Positions 39,660 through 49,402 of a DNA stretch of 55,764 nucleotides are shown piece after piece (within the stretch, counting starts at the first letter, position 1; each line of letters opens with the position of its first letter). The stretch covers positions 1 to 55,764 of the forward strand of contig JAZRNM010000035.1 in the NCBI GenBank assembly GCA_045648205.1, given 5' to 3'. The position numbers and the translations under genes were made by a program. The notes under the pieces are model-generated. The model was not told the DNA's origin. It saw only the letters and a program-made list of their open reading frames with translations, and did not search any database. This stretch comes from SIG440 sp045648205. Lineage in GTDB: Bacteria > Bacillota > Clostridia > Monoglobales > Monoglobaceae.

Positions 39660-41546
39660 TTAATGCAATCTGACCGAACCCTTCTGCTGAGAAACACCGT
39701 CATGGAGGATTTCCACTTCAACAGAGTTGGTTGTTCCCTCCAGCTTGACAACTGCACTCTCACCCTTTTTCAAAGTTTTGCTGTATACTGTGCCTCCGTT
39801 TACGTTTACCTGCACCAAAGCACTTTCTTTGTTCTTAGGACCATAAATTGTCAACATTGTGCTCTTTTTCTGCACAACAGGTTTTTCGTCCTCTGAGGGC
39901 TTTGGTTCCTGGCTTTGTGAAGGCTCATCTTCGTTGTTTTCTCCACTTTGGGGTTCATCATTGGTTTTTTCAGGTCCTTTGCTCACATAGAATGTAATCA
40001 AGTCACCTTTCTTGACGAACTCACCAGCTTCCGGTTCTTGTCTTATAATGGCATCCTTTGGAATATCTTCGCTGAATTCTTCAATAAACTCAGCCTCCAG
40101 ACCCAGATTATTGATATCTATCTCGACTTCACGGGAATCTTTATATTTTGTATAGTTTTTGAGCCTTATTTCGTTGTTTCCCTCACTGATTTCAACAGTA
40201 ATGATTATAACTTCTTCTTTCTTTACTTTATTTCCAGCTTTTGGTTCCTGAGAAAGAATTGTTCCTTCTTCTTTGTCACTCTCAACGGTTTTACCTTTTA
40301 TGATATTGAACTTGAAATCAGCCTTTTCGTCAGCATTTTCAACATATTCAAGAACAGCTTCCTCATAAAGCATACCCTCAATATCAGGAATTTCTACTTT
40401 TCCGGAGGATTTAAACAAGCTACTCATTCCGGTAATTGACATAAACGCAAGAGAAATCAGCAAAATAACCGCCACAGCACTTATAATTGCAAAGACTATA
40501 ACCTTCTTCTCTTTTTTCCTATCAATTTCTTCTATCGGCTTTGCTTTTGGTTTATCCGGCATCGGCTTATTCTCCTTTTTCTCAGCGCCTTTTTCCGTTT
40601 CAGTTTCTTTGGGTTCTGTCACAGGCAATGTCACACCCATTTTCACTGCAGGCATAACGATTGTTTGTCCCATACTTTCAGAATTAGGTTTTTCATCATT
40701 ATCTTCCTGAGTCACTCTTGAGGGGTCGTTGAGAACAGCAATAAGTTCATCAATCAGTTCAGAAGCATTTTTATATCTTGCAGAAACTTCTTTTGACATA
40801 GCTTTGAGAACAATTTTTTCAAGTGCCAATGGTATGCTGATGTTATGTTCTCTTGGCATAACGGGTTTTTCCTGAAGATGCATAATTGCAACAGTAACAG
40901 GTCTTTCACTGTCAAAAGGAACTTTTCCCGTAATCATCTCATATAGAACCACACCAAGAGAGTAGATATCTGACCGTTCGTCTGTGTATCCACCTCTTGC
41001 CTGCTCTGGGGAGATATAATGAACCGATCCAATGGCACTGTCTTCACAAGTAACTGTTGCCTGAACATTTGCACGGGCAATACCAAAATCAGTAACTTTC
41101 ATAACGCCATCTGCGGTCATAATAATATTGTGTGGTTTCACATCTCTGTGAATTATTGAATTTTTGTGGGCTTGTTCAAGACCCTTTGCAATCTGAATTG
41201 CATAGTCTACTGCTTCGCGCCATGGAAGGATATGTTTTTCTTCAATATACTCCTTGAGAGTTATACCTTCAATATATTCCATAACAATATAATGGAGTCC
41301 ATTTTCGTTGCCTACATCGTAAATTGACACAATGTTAGGATGTGTCAGACTTGCCGCTGCCTGAGCTTCAACATTGAATCTTCTGACAAATTCTTCGTCA
41401 TTCTGGAGGTCAGGTCTCAAAACCTTTATTGCCACAAACCTATTCAAAAGCTGGCATTTTGCCTTGTAAACAACAGCCATTCCGCCACTTCCGATTTCTT
41501 CCAGAATCTCGTATCTGTTAGCAAGAACTTTACCTATTAAAGTCAT
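39660..41546 (-). CDS. prkC: PASTA-domain Ser/Thr protein kinase
   Basis: 628 residues. The cytoplasmic Hanks-type kinase domain (about 9-270) has GSGGMAVVYKA, VAIKVL, HRDVKPHNI, DFGIA and SPEQARGG. A charged linker follows, then one membrane segment (about 350-370). Outside are two recognisable PASTA domains (about 382-455 and 460-530), an acidic Ser/Pro linker and a further ~65-residue beta-rich end. PASTA domains bind muropeptides or lipid II, and the family governs wall growth and spore germination. Bacillus PrkC has three PASTA domains; here two are clear and the C-terminal module differs. Its ATG overlaps the stp stop by four bases. Confidence 0.95.
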   Translation of the reverse strand: MTLIGKVLANRYEILEEIGSGGMAVVYKAKCQLLNRFVAIKVLRPDLQNDEEFVRRFNVEAQAAASLTHPNIVSIYDVGNENGLHYIVMEYIEGITLKEYIEEKHILPWREAVDYAIQIAKGLEQAHKNSIIHRDVKPHNIIMTADGVMKVTDFGIARANVQATVTCEDSAIGSVHYISPEQARGGYTDERSDIYSLGVVLYEMITGKVPFDSERPVTVAIMHLQEKPVMPREHNISIPLALEKIVLKAMSKEVSARYKNASELIDELIAVLNDPSRVTQEDNDEKPNSESMGQTIVMPAVKMGVTLPVTEPKETETEKGAEKKENKPMPDKPKAKPIEEIDRKKEKKVIVFAIISAVAVILLISLAFMSITGMSSLFKSSGKVEIPDIEGMLYEEAVLEYVENADEKADFKFNIIKGKTVESDKEEGTILSQEPKAGNKVKKEEVIIITVEISEGNNEIRLKNYTKYKDSREVEIDINNLGLEAEFIEEFSEDIPKDAIIRQEPEAGEFVKKGDLITFYVSKGPEKTNDEPQSGENNEDEPSQSQEPKPSEDEKPVVQKKSTMLTIYGPKNKESALVQVNVNGGTVYSKTLKKGESAVVKLEGTTNSVEVEILHDGVSQQKGSVRLH

Positions 41547-42301
41547 ATTCTTTCCTCCTCTTCAACACGAAGTGCAATAACGGTTACGTTGTCTACACCA
41601 CCATTTTCGTTTGCTTCATTTATCAAATTGCGCACCGCATCATCCACACACTCTGAATTATTTACTAATTCCTTTATTTTTTCATCATCAACCATTTCGG
41701 TCAGCCCGTCACTGCACAAGATAAGAGTTTCTCCCAACTGCAGATTATATTCAAAGAAATCCGCATCAACATATTCTTCAGTTCCTACCGCACGGGTTAT
41801 TATGTTCTTGTCAGGATGATTTCTTGCTTGTTCCCGGGTTATTGTTCCTCTTTGAACAAGTTCCTCAACAACCGAATGGTCAACTGTTATTTTTCGCATA
41901 CTCTTTTCTGAAACAACATATGCACAGCTGTCACCGATGTTTGCCACCAAAAGCTGCATATCCTTGACAAATGCCACAACCAATGTGGTTCCCATTCCCG
42001 AATGCTCACGTTTTTTCAATGACATTTCGTAAATACAGGAATTTGCATAATCGACAGCTCCTGCAATTTCTTTGCATATCTCCTTGGCATCTGCCACATC
42101 AAAGCTTTCTGCCAATTCGCCTGCAACCAATTCAACTGCCTTGCTGCTGGCAATTTCTCCGGCATTGTGTCCGCCCATTCCGTCTGCCAACACACAAACT
42201 CCGTTTGGTGTACCATTTTCAAAGCCGCAAATTTTGAAGCTGTCTTCATTCAATTCACGACACTTTCCGATATCAGACATACCGCATACTTTAACAACCA
42301 T
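41543..42301 (-). CDS. stp: PP2C-type Ser/Thr protein phosphatase
   Basis: A 252-residue metal-dependent phosphatase that reverses PrkC phosphorylation. The motifs are SDIGKCRELNEDSF, VLADGMGGHNAGEIAS (metal-binding Asp/Gly), LVANIGDSCAYV, DHSVVEELVQRG, LILCSDGLTEMV and GGVDNVTVIALRV. It is also known as prpC. It directly precedes and overlaps the kinase gene, so the pair is made in step. Confidence 0.96.
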   Translation of the reverse strand: MVVKVCGMSDIGKCRELNEDSFKICGFENGTPNGVCVLADGMGGHNAGEIASSKAVELVAGELAESFDVADAKEICKEIAGAVDYANSCIYEMSLKKREHSGMGTTLVVAFVKDMQLLVANIGDSCAYVVSEKSMRKITVDHSVVEELVQRGTITREQARNHPDKNIITRAVGTEEYVDADFFEYNLQLGETLILCSDGLTEMVDDEKIKELVNNSECVDDAVRNLINEANENGGVDNVTVIALRVEEEERI

Positions 42302-42347
42302 AATATCATTGCCTTTCCGCCTGAAAAATCAAGCTTTTTTATTACGT

Positions 42348-43385
42348 CTATTTCTCCAAAAGATTTGATTTTCTGTTTCTGAGCTGACCACACGCCGCAT
42401 TTATGTCACTTCCCATTTCTCGGCGAATGGTTGCGGATATTCCCCGCTTTTCAAGTTGAGCTTTAAATGCTTCCACCCTTTGTCTGCTGCTCTTGTCAAA
42501 ACCCGTTTCCTTCACCTTATTGACAGGGATAAGATTCACATGACATAGCTTACCTCTTATCAGGTTTGCCAGGAGATTTGCCTCTTCAATATTGTCATTA
42601 ATACCTGAAATCAATGTGTATTCAAAAGAAATCCTTCTTCCTGTCTTTTCTATGTAAAAATCACAGGCCTCCATAAGTTCTTTTATGCCAAACTTATTAT
42701 TTATCGGCATAATTTGTGACCGTTTTTCATCACTTGGTGCATGAAGAGAAATGAGCAGAGTAATCTGCATTTGTTTTTCCGCAAGCTCCCTTATTTTGGT
42801 TGCAATTCCGCATGTGGAAATTGAAATATGCCTTTGACCAATATTCAGTCCACCAGGAGCATTCACAAGTTCAATAAACTTGAGCACATTTTCAAAATTA
42901 TCTAATGGTTCTCCTATTCCCATCATAACAATATTGGAAATTCTTTCCCCCAAATCCTTTTGAACACAAAGCACCTGAGAAATTATTTCGCCCGGAGTCA
43001 GGTTTCGATTCCAACCATTCAAAGTAGAGGCACAAAATCTGCAACCCATTTTGCAACCCACTTGTGATGAAACGCAAATAGTGTATCCATATTCATATTT
43101 CATAAGTACGGATTCAATAAAATTCCCATCATTTAATTCTAACAGATATTTACGTGTTTCGTCAATGTTTGAAACATATTTTTCGCAAATTTTTGCGTTT
43201 CCAATAATTGTATTTTCTTTAAGCTTTTCGCGAAAGCTTTTTGAAATATTGGTCATTTCATCAAAGCTCTCTACACCACGGTATATCCATTCAAAAATCT
43301 GTTTGCCACGAAAGGCGGGTTCGCCAAGGTCTGTTGCCAAATTTTTAAGCTCATCACAGCTTAAATCCATAAGATTAATCTTCAT
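42348..43385 (-). CDS. rlmN: Dual-specificity RNA methyltransferase RlmN
   Basis: A 345-residue radical SAM enzyme that methylates C2 of adenosine 2503 in 23S rRNA and A37 in some tRNAs. The iron-sulfur motif is CKMGCRFCAST (CxxxCxxC). GIGEPLDNFENV and SLHAPSDEKRSQIMPINN follow. The two catalytic cysteines are present: one in VSQVGC and one near the C-terminus in INAACGQLR. It begins just after rsmB, with AAGGA as ribosome site. Confidence 0.97.
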   Translation of the reverse strand: MKINLMDLSCDELKNLATDLGEPAFRGKQIFEWIYRGVESFDEMTNISKSFREKLKENTIIGNAKICEKYVSNIDETRKYLLELNDGNFIESVLMKYEYGYTICVSSQVGCKMGCRFCASTLNGWNRNLTPGEIISQVLCVQKDLGERISNIVMMGIGEPLDNFENVLKFIELVNAPGGLNIGQRHISISTCGIATKIRELAEKQMQITLLISLHAPSDEKRSQIMPINNKFGIKELMEACDFYIEKTGRRISFEYTLISGINDNIEEANLLANLIRGKLCHVNLIPVNKVKETGFDKSSRQRVEAFKAQLEKRGISATIRREMGSDINAACGQLRNRKSNLLEK

Positions 43386-43388
43386 AAT

Positions 43389-44672
43389 CTATTCCTTCAC
43401 CATTTTACATATATAAAATCCACTTTCACCAATTTCGGTTGTCAGTATTTGTTCTTCCGAAACCTTTTTGAATTCGTTATGCCCTTTCAAAAATTCTTCA
43501 ATCCTCAATCTGTTTTCTTCAGGAAGAATTGTGCACGTGCTGTAAACAAGAACCCCTCCCGATTTCACATAGTTGCTTGCTGTTTCAAGGATGTCTTTTT
43601 GAATTGAGATAATTTCATCAATATCCTCTTCTGTTCTTTTCCATTTTATATCCGGTTTTTTATGTAGCACTCCAAATCCAGAACATGGAACGTCAGCCAA
43701 AACACAATCTGCAATGCTTTGAAGCTCCTCACACCTGATGCGGGCATCCTGAAGGCTAGCATCAACAATTGTAATTTCGAGTCTCTCTGCCGCTTTTTCA
43801 ATAAGCTCAACCTTATGTTCAAAAACGTCAAAGGAAATAATCTCGCCTTGATTTCTCATCATCTCAGCCATTCCACAGCTTTTCCCGCCGGGCGCTGCAC
43901 ACATATCAATCACCACGTCACCCGCTTTTGGAGCAAGTGTCCTAATTGCCTTTTGTGAGGAAATGTTCTGCAGAGAATACAGCCCGTTTTTATAGGCTGT
44001 TGATTTTTCAACATTTATTCTGCCTTTTACAACAAGACAATTCTCAATCTGCGTTTTTTCACATACTATATCTTCGCCTTTTAAAATCTCAATAAGTTCA
44101 TCAGCTGTTGTTTTCAAAGTGTTCACTCTCAAAAAGGTTCCATGGGCCTTTCTGTTTTCTTCAAAAAGCTTTGCGCATTTGTCATATCCGTATTCTTCAA
44201 TTAATCTTTCGGTTAGCCAAACGGGATATGAGTACTCAAGCGACAAGGTTTCAGCAATATTTTGACCATCGGGAAATTGAAAAGTTTCAGCTTCTTTTGA
44301 AAAAGAACGAAGAACACCATTAACAAATCCCGAACCTGCCTGGTGCGAATATTTTTTTGCCAGCTTCACAGATTCATTGCAAGCTGCACTGTGGGGTATT
44401 TTGTCCATATAATAAATCTGAAAAATACCCATTCGCAAAATATTCCGAACCCAAGGCGTCATTTTTTTCAGTTTCACCTTTGAATATTTTGATATAATAA
44501 AATCTATTGCCGTTTTGTTTGTCACAACTCCATACAAAAGCTCTGTAACAAATCCACGGTCGGCACCCGACAATTCTTCATTTGCCAATGCGTTTTTCAG
44601 TGCCGCGTTTATATATGTGTCATTTTTTTCGATATCGTAAAGTGCCCTAAGGGCAATTTCTCTTGCGGTCAT
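43389..44672 (-). CDS. rsmB: 16S rRNA (cytosine-967-C5)-methyltransferase RsmB
   Basis: 427 residues: an N-terminal NusB-like RNA-binding domain (about 1-140, REIALRALYDIEK) and a Rossmann methyltransferase domain. The SAM site DMCAAPGGKSCGMAEMM and the catalytic DVPCSGFGVLHKKPDIKW are intact. The usual neighbours fmt, def and priA lie upstream in the same operon. Confidence 0.96.
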   Translation of the reverse strand: MTAREIALRALYDIEKNDTYINAALKNALANEELSGADRGFVTELLYGVVTNKTAIDFIISKYSKVKLKKMTPWVRNILRMGIFQIYYMDKIPHSAACNESVKLAKKYSHQAGSGFVNGVLRSFSKEAETFQFPDGQNIAETLSLEYSYPVWLTERLIEEYGYDKCAKLFEENRKAHGTFLRVNTLKTTADELIEILKGEDIVCEKTQIENCLVVKGRINVEKSTAYKNGLYSLQNISSQKAIRTLAPKAGDVVIDMCAAPGGKSCGMAEMMRNQGEIISFDVFEHKVELIEKAAERLEITIVDASLQDARIRCEELQSIADCVLADVPCSGFGVLHKKPDIKWKRTEEDIDEIISIQKDILETASNYVKSGGVLVYSTCTILPEENRLRIEEFLKGHNEFKKVSEEQILTTEIGESGFYICKMVKE

Positions 44673-44693
44673 ATTTTCACAGCCAATCTTAAA

Positions 44694-45395
44694 TTAATCT
44701 CTGTTTCTTCCAACAATACTCAAAAGTCTCAAAAGGTTGGCAAGTGCCACCACTGCAGATGCCACATATGTCATAGCAGCAGCAGAAAGAACCTTTCTTG
44801 ATGCAGCAAGCTCATCGCCATCTAAAATTGCATTACTCTCAAGGGTCTTAATTGCCCTTGAGGATGCATTGAATTCAACCGGCAAAGTGATTATCTGAAA
44901 AAGAACAACCACCCCGAATAATAACACTCCAAAAGTTGCAAGACCTGAAAAGCTCAGTATAATTCCAAAAATTGCTAATGGCCAGGCCGCATATGATGCA
45001 ATCTGAACAACCGGAACAATCGCATTCCTAACCTTTATTGGTGCATATCCCGTTGCGTGTTGAACTGCGTGACCAACCTCATGTGCTGCAACACCAATAG
45101 CCGCCACAGAAGTGCTCCCGTATGTTGAATCCGAAAGACGAACGACATTTGTTCTTGGGTCATAGTGATCGGTGAGATTTCCTGACACTCTTTCAACAAT
45201 TACATTTTGAAGTCCGTTCATATCAAGAATTTTTCTCGCCACCTGAGCGCCTGTGTATTCTCTGCGATTTCCGATGGTTCTGTATTTGTTAAAGGTTGAA
45301 TTAACTTTTGACTGAGCATACATTGCAAAAATCAATGCAGGCATCACCAAAATAATATATGTCATATCAATTCCGTAAAAATATCCAAGTCCCAT
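44694..45395 (-). CDS. YugP-type zinc metallopeptidase (membrane)
   Basis: A 233-residue membrane protein. One N-terminal helix is followed by a soluble part with AAHEVGHAVQHATGY (HEXXH zinc site, around residues 101-115), then three further hydrophobic segments. This is the YugP/DUF2268-like 'zinc metallopeptidase' family, commonly placed between fmt and rsmB in Clostridia. Its substrate is unknown; membrane-protein quality control is a guess. A GTG three codons upstream abuts the Shine-Dalgarno AAAGGG, so the ATG at 45395 is favoured. Confidence 0.9.
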   Translation of the reverse strand: MGLGYFYGIDMTYIILVMPALIFAMYAQSKVNSTFNKYRTIGNRREYTGAQVARKILDMNGLQNVIVERVSGNLTDHYDPRTNVVRLSDSTYGSTSVAAIGVAAHEVGHAVQHATGYAPIKVRNAIVPVVQIASYAAWPLAIFGIILSFSGLATFGVLLFGVVVLFQIITLPVEFNASSRAIKTLESNAILDGDELAASRKVLSAAAMTYVASAVVALANLLRLLSIVGRNRD

Positions 45396-45416
45396 TGCAA
45401 ACACCCTTTCTTTTTA

Positions 45417-46346
45417 TTATATCAATTTTTCGTCAACATCAATTTTGTGACCATTGAGCCAGTCACGAACTGCCATTGCCTTTGAACCCTTAAATTGAAC
45501 TTTTGTGATAAGAACAGATTTTCCGTCACCACAAAGAACCTCTATCCCTTTTTCATCAGCTGTCAAAATTTGTCCAACAGTTCCTTTTCTTTCACCACCA
45601 ACAATTGCTTCATATATTTTCATAATTTCGCCCATATAGGTAGTGTGAGCAACCGGCCAGGAATTCATTCCGCAAATGAGAGAAATTATCTCACGGGCAG
45701 GCCTGTTCCAGTCTATTTTTGCCATATCTTTGGAAATCATAGGAGCATAGGTCGATTCATCATCATTTTGTTTTTCGGGCTTTATCGTGCCATTTTCAAT
45801 CTGACACAGTGTTTCAGACAGCAAGTCAGCTCCCATAACCATCAATCTGTCGTGCAGACTGTCTGCTGTTTCATATTCACCGATTTCTGTTTCGCATTTA
45901 AGTAGCATATCCCCCGTGTCAAGACCTTTTTCCATCATCATTGTTGTGATGCCTGTCTTCTTTTCCCCATTGATGACAGACCATTGGATGGGTCCTGCAC
46001 CACGATACTTCGGAAGAAGTGATGCATGAACATTTATGCACCCATGCTTTGGGTAATTCAAAATATATTCCGGCAAAATCTTTCCATAAGCAACAACAAT
46101 AATAATATCGGGAGCGAGTGCTGAAAGTTCATCCTCAAATGCAAAGTCTTTGAGACTTTCCGGCTGAAAAACTTTTATATTTGCATTTTCTGCCGCAACT
46201 TTAACCGGTGGTGGCGTAAGCTTGTGGCCTCTGCCCACCGGCTTGTCCGGTTGGGTAACCACCCCGCAAACCTCATGCTTGCTTTCAATCAAAGTTTCCA
46301 GACAGGGAACCGCAAACTCAGGAGTTCCCATAAAAAGAATTCTCAT
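45417..46346 (-). CDS. fmt: Methionyl-tRNA formyltransferase
   Basis: 309 residues. It formylates initiator Met-tRNA with 10-formyl-THF. The motifs are ILFMGTPEFAVPCLETL, HASLLPKYRGAGPIQWSVINGEKKTGITTM (catalytic Asn/His/Asp region) and TGDMLL, with a C-terminal OB-like domain. GGAGGA precedes the ATG. It sits directly after def, whose product removes the same formyl group later. Confidence 0.97.
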   Translation of the reverse strand: MRILFMGTPEFAVPCLETLIESKHEVCGVVTQPDKPVGRGHKLTPPPVKVAAENANIKVFQPESLKDFAFEDELSALAPDIIIVVAYGKILPEYILNYPKHGCINVHASLLPKYRGAGPIQWSVINGEKKTGITTMMMEKGLDTGDMLLKCETEIGEYETADSLHDRLMVMGADLLSETLCQIENGTIKPEKQNDDESTYAPMISKDMAKIDWNRPAREIISLICGMNSWPVAHTTYMGEIMKIYEAIVGGERKGTVGQILTADEKGIEVLCGDGKSVLITKVQFKGSKAMAVRDWLNGHKIDVDEKLI

Positions 46347-46365
46347 TGTCTATCCTCCAAATTTA

Positions 46366-46824
46366 TTACTCTTCCGGTTCAACCCACTCGGTTACATATT
46401 CCATAAACATCTTTCCGTCAAGATGGTCGGTTTCGTGGCAAAAAGCCCTGGCGAGCAATCCTTCACCTTCATATTGATGCCATTCACCGCGTCTGTCCTG
46501 AGCTTTCACAATAACCTTCTGTGGTCTTGAAACAATACCGAATTTTCCAGGATTGCTGAGACACCCCTCTGCACCTTCCTGACAGCCCTCTGTGTGGATT
46601 ATTTCAGGGTTAATAAGTTCAATCGGGCCTTCGTCAATATCAATAACCGCAATTCTTCTCAAAACTCCAACCTGAGGTGCTGCGAGTCCAACACCACCTG
46701 ATTCATAGAGTGTGTCAAATAAATCCGTAACAAGAGCATCGAGTCTGTCATCAAACTTTTCAACTGCTCTGCATTTTTTTGTTAATACATCGTCACCTAT
46801 TGTAACTATATTTCTGATTGCCAT
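46366..46824 (-). CDS. def: Peptide deformylase
   Basis: A 152-residue metal hydrolase that removes N-formyl from nascent proteins. All three motifs are visible: GVGLAAPQVG (43-52), EGCLS (metal Cys) and CHETDHLDG (HExxH metal site). The size fits the shorter type common in Clostridia. It follows priA at 23 bases in the long operon. Confidence 0.97.
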   Translation of the reverse strand: MAIRNIVTIGDDVLTKKCRAVEKFDDRLDALVTDLFDTLYESGGVGLAAPQVGVLRRIAVIDIDEGPIELINPEIIHTEGCQEGAEGCLSNPGKFGIVSRPQKVIVKAQDRRGEWHQYEGEGLLARAFCHETDHLDGKMFMEYVTEWVEPEE

Positions 46825-46847
46825 AATAATTCCTCTTTCTTTGTGTA

Positions 46848-49085
46848 TTAATACATATTTATGGGATTCACATCAATGCTCAGATATACCGAAGACCTGG
46901 CACTGTCGTGACTTTCATATATCTTTTTCAAAATATCGTGAACAAGGGCTGAATCTTTGCATTTCATCACCATACGATATCTGTAATTGTTTTTTATTTT
47001 TGCAATTGGTGCAGCAACAGGCCCAACTTTTGAAAATATGTTGTCACACTCTTTCATATGTTGGTCAACTATGCTTCCTGCTTCTTCAATTGCATCCTTC
47101 ACCAATTGTTCATCTTCTCCCGTTGCCATCACATATATTATGTCACAAAATGGCGGGTAATTCAACCTTTTTCTTTGTATTATTTCATTTTCATAAAACG
47201 CAACATAATCATGTTCTTTTGCAAATTTTATGGTGGAATTATGGGGCTGATATGTCTGTATTACTGCACGACCTTCCACGCCGCCTCTGCCTGCTCTTCC
47301 ACATACCTGAGTGAAAAGGGAAAAACCCCTTTCATTTGCTCTGAAATCGTCTACCGCAAGGGATGTGTCAGCAGCCAGAACCCCAACCAAAGTGACCTCA
47401 TGAAAATCAAGTCCTTTGGTGACCATCTGTGTTCCCAACAAAATATCAGCACCACCCTTAGAAAATTCATCAAGAATTTTCTCATGTCCGCCCTTTTGTG
47501 AGGTTGTATCTGTGTCCATTCTGAGAATTTTTGCTGAAGGAAACAACCGTTTCAGTTCTTCTTCAATTTTCTGGGTGCCTGTTCCAAAATATTTCACATA
47601 TGATGAACCACAACTGGGACATTCCGTAACATTTTTCTGCGTATATCCACAATAATGACAGGACAATAGGTCCTTCCCCTTGTGATATGTCATCGCAATG
47701 CTGCAATCGGGACAGTTTATAACTTCGCCGCATTCCCTGCACGAAACAAAGGTGGAATACCCGCGACGATTAAGAAACAATATGATTTTTTGTTTATTAT
47801 CAAGATTTTTCTGTATTTCATTTTGCAATCTCAGGCTTATGGGTGAACGATTTTTATTATTAAACAATTCACCACGCATATCAACAATGTGAATTTTGGG
47901 CATGGCACTTTCGTTATACCGCTTCACCATTTCAAAAAGCTTATATTCACCAACTTTTGCTTTGTAGTATTCAGTTACAGAAGGAGTTGCAGAAGCCAAC
48001 AGCAAAACTGAATTATCTGACTGTGCCCTCTTTTCCGCAACTTCAATAGCATGATAGCGCGGGCTTGTTTCGGATTTATAGCTGTTTTCGTGTTCCTCAT
48101 CAAGAATGATTATTCCAATATTTTCGAATGGTGCAAAAATTGCCGACCGTGCGCCAACAACGACTTTCACTTCGCCATTTTTAATCTTGTTCCACTGGTC
48201 AAATCTTTCACCGGCAGACAAGGCACTGTGAATAACAGCAACAGAGTTTCCGAACCTTGAAACAAATCTCTGCACCATTTGAGGTGTAAGAGATATTTCC
48301 GGCACAAGCATGATCGCATTTTTCCCCTTTTGAATCACTCTGTCAATCGCTTGCAAAAACACTTCCGTCTTGCCGCTTCCGGTAACCCCTCGCAGCAGTA
48401 TCTTGTCTTGTTTTTCGGCATCTATGGCATTGTATAAATAATCTATAACTACCTTTTGTTCGGGAGTTGGTGTGTAGGCAACAGTTTTTTCGTATTTCTC
48501 TTCATCATAAGCTTTGCGTTCAACCTGTTCGCTGTCAATGGTTATATATCCTTTTTTCTCCAAAGTCCGCACTGCATCATAGCTGCCGCCCTTTTCCCGG
48601 ACTAATTTGGAAACGGGTAATGAATCTGACATCAAAAGAGCTTCCAAAACTCTCGCCTGAATCACCGCACCCTTTTCTCGGAGTGCTGCAGCTATTCCAA
48701 ATGCTGCTTCTCTGCCAAGCTTCAAGCTTGCAACATTCACACTTTTTTCCCGCACTCCCGAAGTCATACCGGGCGGGGTAACAAGTCTTATCGCCTGGTA
48801 AAGAGAACAAAAATATTTTTTGCTCACCCACAAACAAAGGTCAAGAATCCAGGGAGCACAAACCGGTTCTTTTCCATAAACGCTGCTTATTTCTTTTAAT
48901 TTGTCATAATTGCTGTTTTCGGAGAGTTCAATAACAATACCGTCAACGGAGCGATTTCCTCTGCCAAAGGGCACAGAAACACGCATACCAACAGCAACTT
49001 TATCCATCAAAGCATCCGGTATGCTATAATCAAAAATTTTGTCTATATTCTGTTCTTTATTATTCAAAACAACCTTTGCTATCAT
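46848..49085 (-). CDS. priA: Primosomal replication-restart helicase PriA
   Basis: A 745-residue superfamily-2 helicase that reloads the replisome at broken forks. The N-terminal DNA-binding domain opens IAKVVLNNKEQNIDKIFDYSIP. It then has Walker A GVTGSGKTEVF, LDEEH (Walker B) and eight zinc-binding Cys across CRECGEVINCPDC...CHYCGY...CPSCG. The helicase C-terminal VCGRAGRGGVEGRAVIQT is complete. The frame extends 14 codons further upstream, but GGAG lies eight bases before the ATG at 49085, which gives the usual N-terminus. Confidence 0.97.
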   Translation of the reverse strand: MIAKVVLNNKEQNIDKIFDYSIPDALMDKVAVGMRVSVPFGRGNRSVDGIVIELSENSNYDKLKEISSVYGKEPVCAPWILDLCLWVSKKYFCSLYQAIRLVTPPGMTSGVREKSVNVASLKLGREAAFGIAAALREKGAVIQARVLEALLMSDSLPVSKLVREKGGSYDAVRTLEKKGYITIDSEQVERKAYDEEKYEKTVAYTPTPEQKVVIDYLYNAIDAEKQDKILLRGVTGSGKTEVFLQAIDRVIQKGKNAIMLVPEISLTPQMVQRFVSRFGNSVAVIHSALSAGERFDQWNKIKNGEVKVVVGARSAIFAPFENIGIIILDEEHENSYKSETSPRYHAIEVAEKRAQSDNSVLLLASATPSVTEYYKAKVGEYKLFEMVKRYNESAMPKIHIVDMRGELFNNKNRSPISLRLQNEIQKNLDNKQKIILFLNRRGYSTFVSCRECGEVINCPDCSIAMTYHKGKDLLSCHYCGYTQKNVTECPSCGSSYVKYFGTGTQKIEEELKRLFPSAKILRMDTDTTSQKGGHEKILDEFSKGGADILLGTQMVTKGLDFHEVTLVGVLAADTSLAVDDFRANERGFSLFTQVCGRAGRGGVEGRAVIQTYQPHNSTIKFAKEHDYVAFYENEIIQRKRLNYPPFCDIIYVMATGEDEQLVKDAIEEAGSIVDQHMKECDNIFSKVGPVAAPIAKIKNNYRYRMVMKCKDSALVHDILKKIYESHDSARSSVYLSIDVNPINMY

Positions 49086-49106
49086 TCTTCTACTCCGTAT
49101 ATCTCC

Positions 49107-49149
49107 AAAAAAACAGAAAGGGACCACATCAACACAATGAGCAGTCCCC
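49107..49149 (-). terminator. Possible internal terminator between rpoZ and priA
   Basis: An imperfect stem (GGGGAC...GTCCC across 49119-49147), read leftwards, is followed within about five bases by seven T. It could reduce expression of priA and the genes beyond it relative to gmk-rpoZ. Confidence 0.4.
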
Positions 49150-49156
49150 TCAAAAA

Positions 49157-49402
49157 TTAAATTTCGCTTTCTTCTGACAAAGATGCCCCTTCTGCCACGT
49201 AGTTCTTTGAAGCATCAATTATTTCGATTTTGCCTTCATAAATCTCATTTACGGCAATTGTAACATCCTTGGATGTCTCAACATCAGAAAGTTTTGGAGC
49301 GCCGTTCACCAACTGCCTTGTTCTTTTTGCAGTTTCAATCACCAGGGAGTATCTGCTTCCTGTCTTCTTTACAAGTTCTGTAATGGGTGGATAAATCATC
49401 AT
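49157..49402 (-). CDS. rpoZ: DNA-directed RNA polymerase omega subunit
   Basis: An 81-residue accessory subunit that stabilises beta'. IYPPITELVKKTGSRYSLVIETAKRTRQL and VTIAVNEIYEGKI match the family. Its ATG overlaps the gmk stop codon (ATGA), the conserved gmk-rpoZ pairing. A second ATG is the next codon. Confidence 0.94.
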   Translation of the reverse strand: MMIYPPITELVKKTGSRYSLVIETAKRTRQLVNGAPKLSDVETSKDVTIAVNEIYEGKIEIIDASKNYVAEGASLSEESEI

